This document shows, piece after piece, positions 6,092 through 9,507 of a stretch of DNA of 9,507 nucleotides. The stretch spans positions 1 through 9,507 of the forward strand of contig JAXFQS010000085.1 in assembly GCA_034178815.1 (NCBI GenBank). Reading direction: 5' to 3'. Below the pieces are notes generated by a model that saw only the letters and a program-made list of their open reading frames with translations, did no database searches and had not been told where the DNA came from. Origin of the DNA: JAXFQS01 sp034178815. Lineage in GTDB: Bacteria > Verrucomicrobiota > Kiritimatiellia > RFP12 > DVOR01. A program made the position numbers and the translations under genes. Numbering within the stretch: position 1 is the stretch's first letter; every line of letters begins with the position of its first letter.

Positions 6092-7006
6092 ATGGCGGCT
6101 GTGGCACCTTATTTCCTCCTTGCTTTCGATGGCGGCGGTTCGCGAGGCATCTACGCCGCGCGACTACTCCGCCACTTGGAGTCTTGTGCCGGAAAGCCAC
6201 TCCGCGACACGTTCCAAACCATCATCGGCACGAGTACCGGTGCGATTCTTGCTGCCGGGGTCGCATACGGAAAGAATGGCTCCTTGCTGGAGTCGTCCTA
6301 CCAACGGTTGGCAGACAAGATTTTCCGCTATCGTCCCTGGAGCCTCTGCGGATTGCTCTGCTCCCAATACAGCCACCGCGTGCTCCAGTCCGAACTAAAA
6401 TCCCTCTTTGGGACAGTTCGACTAGGGGATCTCAAACAGCATCTGGCCATACCCGTGATGAACCTGACGCACGGCCAGCCAACCGTGTTCGACAGTCGGG
6501 CATCGCAATACGGCAACATTCCTCTTTGGAAAGCCGTTCAAGCCGCCTGCGCAGCCCAATCCTTTTTTGACCCCGTTCATATCGGCGACTCCTACTATTG
6601 CGATGGCGGGCTTTGGGCCTACGATCCGACGCTAAGAGGTGTCACCGATGCCCTTCAAAGAGGCGTACCGCTATCCTCTATTCGCGTGCTTTCGCTTGGC
6701 AGCGGGGTGTCAACAAAAGCCTATCCACCACGGGAAAGCAATCCATTTGCCCAGTTGCTTGGATGGGGACTAGGAACCCGTTGGCGCGTCCAGCGGCTGG
6801 TCAACCTAGTGCTCAACCTTCAAAAGGCCGCTGATGCTCAAACTCTCGCCGCGATAATCCCCGAATCCTCCATCCTGCGCATCAACTTCACCAGTCCCAA
6901 ACCGCTCCTGCTCGACAATCCGTCCGACATCCCCTTTCTCCTCAATCAGGCCGACGCCGACTTCTCTGCGCGACGCCGGGAACTCCAAGACTTCATCCAA
7001 GGATAA
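6092..7006 (+). CDS. Patatin-like phospholipase
   Basis: 304 residues. The patatin fold is shown by the oxyanion-hole block FDGGGSRGIYAARLL (residues 12-25), the nucleophile elbow IGTSTGA with Ser48, and the DGG motif with Asp171 (YYCDGGLWAYDP). Together these give the Ser-Asp dyad of bacterial patatins, which hydrolyse acyl chains from phospholipids or other lipids. No signal peptide is seen, so the protein is probably cytoplasmic, possibly acting on the inner face of the membrane. The frame stays open upstream to 5984, but MAAVAPYFLLAFDGGG is the sensible start since patatin homology begins at once. AAGGGG sits directly before the ATG, too close for a good ribosome site. The gene heads a close-packed set with the next frame four bases downstream. 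Some relatives are CBASS effectors (CapV), but no nucleotide cyclase gene is nearby. Confidence 0.9.
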   Translation: MAAVAPYFLLAFDGGGSRGIYAARLLRHLESCAGKPLRDTFQTIIGTSTGAILAAGVAYGKNGSLLESSYQRLADKIFRYRPWSLCGLLCSQYSHRVLQSELKSLFGTVRLGDLKQHLAIPVMNLTHGQPTVFDSRASQYGNIPLWKAVQAACAAQSFFDPVHIGDSYYCDGGLWAYDPTLRGVTDALQRGVPLSSIRVLSLGSGVSTKAYPPRESNPFAQLLGWGLGTRWRVQRLVNLVLNLQKAADAQTLAAIIPESSILRINFTSPKPLLLDNPSDIPFLLNQADADFSARRRELQDFIQG

Positions 7007-7010
7007 ATCT

Positions 7011-7499
7011 ATGCTCAATGAAGATCAGAAGAACCTAATCGCTCAATGGATTGCCGAAGGGGCGACCCTCAGCCAAGTGCAAAGCCGAATCAAAAGCGAG
7101 TTCGGCGTATCGATGACCTTTCTTGATGTGCGCCTCCTTGTCGCTGACTTGGGCGCCACTTTGCGCGACCCTACCCCCAAGGCTTCGCCACAACCAGCCT
7201 CAGCCGAACCAGTTCCACCAGACTCCCCAACGCCTCCAGAGCCCCCCCTGGATTCAGCATCAGACGAAGAACCAATCACCACTTCAGTCCTAGTCGAACT
7301 CAACGAAGTCGCCATCCCCGGAACAATGGTCAGCGGAACAGTCTGTTTCAGCGACGGCCAGCGCGGGAACTGGTTCATCGACAACCTCGGTCGCTTCAGC
7401 CTCGAACCGGAAACGATTGGCTACAAGCCCTCCGACGAAGATCTGCGCCAGTTCCAACTTCAACTCAGAACCCTGCTCCAGCGCAAAGGCATGCTTTAA
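7011..7499 (+). CDS. Two-part hypothetical protein with a proline-rich linker
   Basis: 162 residues, no characterised family recognised. Residues 1-53 look like a small helical domain (LNEDQKNLIAQWIAEGATLS, then QVQSRIKSEFGVSMTFLDVR), reminiscent of a helix-turn-helix or coiled helical hairpin. Residues about 54-90 are a proline, serine and acidic linker. Residues about 92-162 form a beta-rich part (PGTMVSGTVCFSDGQRGNWF, IDNLGRFSLEP) ending in a helix with DLRQFQLQLRTLLQRKGML. It starts four bases after the patatin stop and ends 21 bases before proC, so it is probably co-transcribed. From memory, similar proteins with the phrases SGxVxFSDG and GRxxLxP occur in Verrucomicrobiota; this is recollection, not a search. 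No membrane segment or signal peptide is visible. Confidence 0.8.
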   Translation: MLNEDQKNLIAQWIAEGATLSQVQSRIKSEFGVSMTFLDVRLLVADLGATLRDPTPKASPQPASAEPVPPDSPTPPEPPLDSASDEEPITTSVLVELNEVAIPGTMVSGTVCFSDGQRGNWFIDNLGRFSLEPETIGYKPSDEDLRQFQLQLRTLLQRKGML

Positions 7500-7520
7500 C
7501 CTCGACAAGGACGATCTAAC

Positions 7521-8321
7521 ATGAAACTCGGATTTCTCGGAATGGGCAAGATGGCAGATGCCATCCTCGCCGGCGCACTCAATAGCCAACTCGTCACCCC
7601 TACCGACGTCACCGCCTGCGAGAAAGTTCCCGAACGCGCCAAGACCATTGCCCAGTTGAGAGGCATCGCACTGGCTCCCGATCCCCTCACCTTGCTCAAA
7701 AAGAGCCGGGTTGTCATCCTAGCCGTCAAACCCCAAGACCTTGAAGCCCTCTTGAAACAAATCAAGCCGGCCATCAAGCCCTCCCACTTGATTGTCTCGA
7801 TAGCGGCAGGTAAAAAACTTGCCTGGCTTCAAAAGCAACTCGGCGCCCTAACCCGTATCGTCCGCGTCATGCCCAACCTTCCGCTCACGGTCGGACAAGG
7901 CATGAGCGCCTACGCACCTGGCAAGACCGCCACGCTGGCAGATGTCCGGACAGTAGCAAAAATCCTTAAAGCCGCCGGAGCCGCTGTGCAACTTCCGGAG
8001 TCCCAATTCGATGCCGTCACGGCACTCAGCGGCTCGGGCCCGGCTTTCTACACCTGGTGCGCACGAGCAATGATCAAAGCAGGTGTCGCAGCCGGACTTG
8101 ACTCAACGGCCGCTCCCTTGCTTGCCCTCCAAACGATGCTCGGCACGGCTAAGGTTCTACTCGAGGGCAATATTACCCCAGATGACTTCATCCGGGCCGT
8201 ATCTTCCCCCCACGGAACAACCGTTGCGGGTACCGATGTGCTGGCCGCCTCCGACATTGATGCCGTACTGGCGAAAACCATCCAAGCCGCGGCAGATCGC
8301 AGTGCAGAACTGGGGAAGTAA
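7521..8321 (+). CDS. proC: Pyrroline-5-carboxylate reductase
   Basis: 266 residues, the usual length. ProC reduces 1-pyrroline-5-carboxylate to proline with NAD(P)H, the last step of proline synthesis. Visible blocks: N-terminal Rossmann motif KLGFLGMGKMADAIL (residues 2-16), VVILAVKPQ, LIVSIAAGKK, RVMPNLPLTVGQGMSAY, ALSGSGPAF (168-176), AALLALQTMLGTAKVLLE-like helix (PLLALQTMLGTAKVLLEG), and the C-terminal signature as SSPHGTTVAGTDVL. The last block usually reads SPGGTT; here the first glycine is His231. An AAGGA lies nine bases before the ATG. The gene sits between the hypothetical protein and the DUF1343 gene in a tight same-strand run. Confidence 0.95.
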   Translation: MKLGFLGMGKMADAILAGALNSQLVTPTDVTACEKVPERAKTIAQLRGIALAPDPLTLLKKSRVVILAVKPQDLEALLKQIKPAIKPSHLIVSIAAGKKLAWLQKQLGALTRIVRVMPNLPLTVGQGMSAYAPGKTATLADVRTVAKILKAAGAAVQLPESQFDAVTALSGSGPAFYTWCARAMIKAGVAAGLDSTAAPLLALQTMLGTAKVLLEGNITPDDFIRAVSSPHGTTVAGTDVLAASDIDAVLAKTIQAAADRSAELGK

Positions 8322-8326
8322 CGGTC

Positions 8327-9403
8327 GTGTACTCTCCCGGAATCGAGACGCTCGACCTGAAAGCTCTCAAGGGCGCGAAAGTCGGGCTCCTCTCTCATCA
8401 AGCGGCAACTGTCACAACGGGCGAAGATTCCGCAACTTGGCTCCATCGCCACTTGGGGCCATCCCTTGCGGCTCTCTTTGCCCCTGAACACGGCTTCTTC
8501 GGACTCTGCAGCGCGGGTGAACACTCCCCGTTTCGAGTCCACCCGCAGTGGAAGATTCCCGTTTGGTCACTTTATGGCGACTACCGGGCCCCCACAGCAG
8601 AAATGCTCAAGGGACTTGATGTGCTGATTGTCGACCTGCAAGACCTCGCCGTCAGATGCTATACCTATCTGGCCACGCTGCAACTGACACTCCAGGTTGC
8701 CGCCCAGTCTCACCTGCCCATCATCGTCTGCGACCGTCCACACCCATTTGCACATCCTGATGGTCCTGGGCTTAATCCCCAATACCAAAGTTTCGTAGCC
8801 CCATGCGACTTGCCTATGGTCTACGCAAAGACCCAAGGTGAAGCCGCCCAGAGCATCTGCGCAATAGACAATTTGTCGCTTGACCTAACCATATGCGCGG
8901 CAGAGGGAGACTACCTTCCCTGCACTTTTCCGTCATCTCTGGACTTTATTCCCCCCTCCCCTGCCATCCGCACCTGGCAATCCGCTCAACTCTTTCCATT
9001 GACCGTCTTCACCGAAGCCTTGCCTGCCGTCGACTGCGACCGGAAGGGCTCAATGGCTTTTCGTGTTGTCAGCCTCGATGGAATTGCGTCTGAACACCTT
9101 GCCACAGAACTCTCCCGCGCGCCTCTTTCCGGGCTTGCCTGTTCGCCATTCCGCTATGTTTCGAATGGCAAGGAACGCGATGGCGTGCGATTCTTCGTCA
9201 CCAATTTCCGTGACTATCGCCCGATTTCGGCATCCATTCACCTCTTGAGTATCCTCACCCGCCTGCGTCCTGACATCTGGCAAACCACCGATGCTCGCCC
9301 CGAATGGTTTGACAAACTCTACGGAGATTCGACTATTCGCACAGCATTGCTCGAAAGTGTTCCGCCCGCCGATATCATCGCTCAGTGGAGCGGCACGCCA
9401 TGA
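8327..9403 (+). CDS. DUF1343 / NamZ-like protein, no signal peptide
   Basis: 358 residues, GTG start five bases after the proC stop. DUF1343 (PF07075) includes NamZ, an exo-beta-N-acetylmuramidase that removes terminal MurNAc from peptidoglycan fragments. Visible blocks: GIETLDLKALKGAKVGLLSH, FAPEHGFFG (PEHG at 53-56, a family hallmark with a likely catalytic glutamate), SLYGDYRAPTAEML, DVLIVDLQDLAVRCYTYLAT, and DRPHPFAHPDGPGLN. The block that usually reads HGMTxGE is VYAKTQGEAA here. Many family members begin with a secretion signal or lipobox. This one begins directly with the first domain motif, so a cytoplasmic role, perhaps in recycling imported wall sugars, is inferred. The TGA overlaps the next ATG, suggesting translational coupling. 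Confidence 0.87.
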   Translation: MYSPGIETLDLKALKGAKVGLLSHQAATVTTGEDSATWLHRHLGPSLAALFAPEHGFFGLCSAGEHSPFRVHPQWKIPVWSLYGDYRAPTAEMLKGLDVLIVDLQDLAVRCYTYLATLQLTLQVAAQSHLPIIVCDRPHPFAHPDGPGLNPQYQSFVAPCDLPMVYAKTQGEAAQSICAIDNLSLDLTICAAEGDYLPCTFPSSLDFIPPSPAIRTWQSAQLFPLTVFTEALPAVDCDRKGSMAFRVVSLDGIASEHLATELSRAPLSGLACSPFRYVSNGKERDGVRFFVTNFRDYRPISASIHLLSILTRLRPDIWQTTDARPEWFDKLYGDSTIRTALLESVPPADIIAQWSGTP

Positions 9404-9507
9404 CGGACGAACTTCTCCAAAGCCTTCCCAAAAGCGACCTGCATGTCCACTTGGATGGCAGTCTCCGCCTTGCAACCCTTATCGAACTGGCGAAGGAAGA
9501 AGGAGTG
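9400..9507 (+). CDS. Adenosine deaminase, N-terminal part (continues past the right edge)
   Basis: 36 codons are visible, starting with the ATG in ATGA that overlaps the DUF1343 stop. LPKSDLHVHLDGSLRLATLI carries the metal-binding HxHxDGS motif (H15, H17) that opens the adenosine/adenine/AMP deaminase family; the enzyme releases ammonia from adenosine or a related purine. The fragment is too short to tell adenosine deaminase from adenine deaminase or other family members. Confidence 0.88.
   Translation, partial: MTDELLQSLPKSDLHVHLDGSLRLATLIELAKEEGV

Noticed and set aside
6092..7006. CBASS-type anti-phage operon with a CapV phospholipase
   Set aside because: The neighbours are a hypothetical protein, proC, DUF1343 and a purine deaminase. 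No cyclase, Cap2 or Cap3 genes are present, so a defence role is not supported.
1..9507. CRISPR arrays, insertion sequences, rRNA genes, riboswitches
   Set aside because: No regularly spaced direct repeats, transposase motifs, rRNA blocks or recognisable riboswitch cores were seen on either strand.

Overview
The window has two unrelated halves that meet near a tRNA gene. The left 3.7 kb, minus strand, is one giant reading frame. It has no stop codon from 3654 down to base 1 and runs off the left edge. It encodes a multi-module 'polyvalent' protein of the kind carried by phages and conjugative elements. The visible modules, from the N-terminal end, are: an LPD3-like module (interrupted by a frameshift), an ADP-ribosyltransferase (ART)-like module, a second ART-like module with R-S-E type features, a MuF-C-like module, a third ART-like module built around a GTGEG..YGWGLY block, and the start of another polyvalent-associated domain. 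Module ends are marked by a recurring R-[F/Y]-S motif. This is accessory, mobile-element DNA.

Between about 3708 and 4249 there is no gene I can support, only several short inverted repeats and an open but unconvincing minus-strand frame. A complete tRNA-Glu(UUC) with encoded CCA follows at 4250-4324, with a strong intrinsic terminator at 4333-4366.

The right half, plus strand, is compact housekeeping DNA. It holds an in-frame fusion of a MtaB-type tRNA methylthiotransferase with a FolK-type pterin pyrophosphokinase (4374-5957). A patatin-like phospholipase follows with its own promoter-like sequence (6092-7006), then a conserved-looking two-part hypothetical protein (7011-7499), ProC (7521-8321), a DUF1343/NamZ-like protein without a signal peptide (8327-9403), and the first 36 codons of an adenosine deaminase (from 9400) that overlaps its upstream neighbour by ATGA. 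Gaps from the patatin gene onward are 4-21 bases or overlaps, so 6092 to the right edge looks like one operon. Its functions are only loosely related: lipid hydrolysis, proline synthesis, muropeptide sugar handling and purine salvage.

The organism is a bacterium of moderately high GC. The small protein between the patatin gene and proC resembles, from memory, proteins of Verrucomicrobiota (Opitutae and relatives). That placement is an inference, not something the window proves. The most unusual contents are the multi-ART polyvalent protein and the MtaB-FolK fusion.
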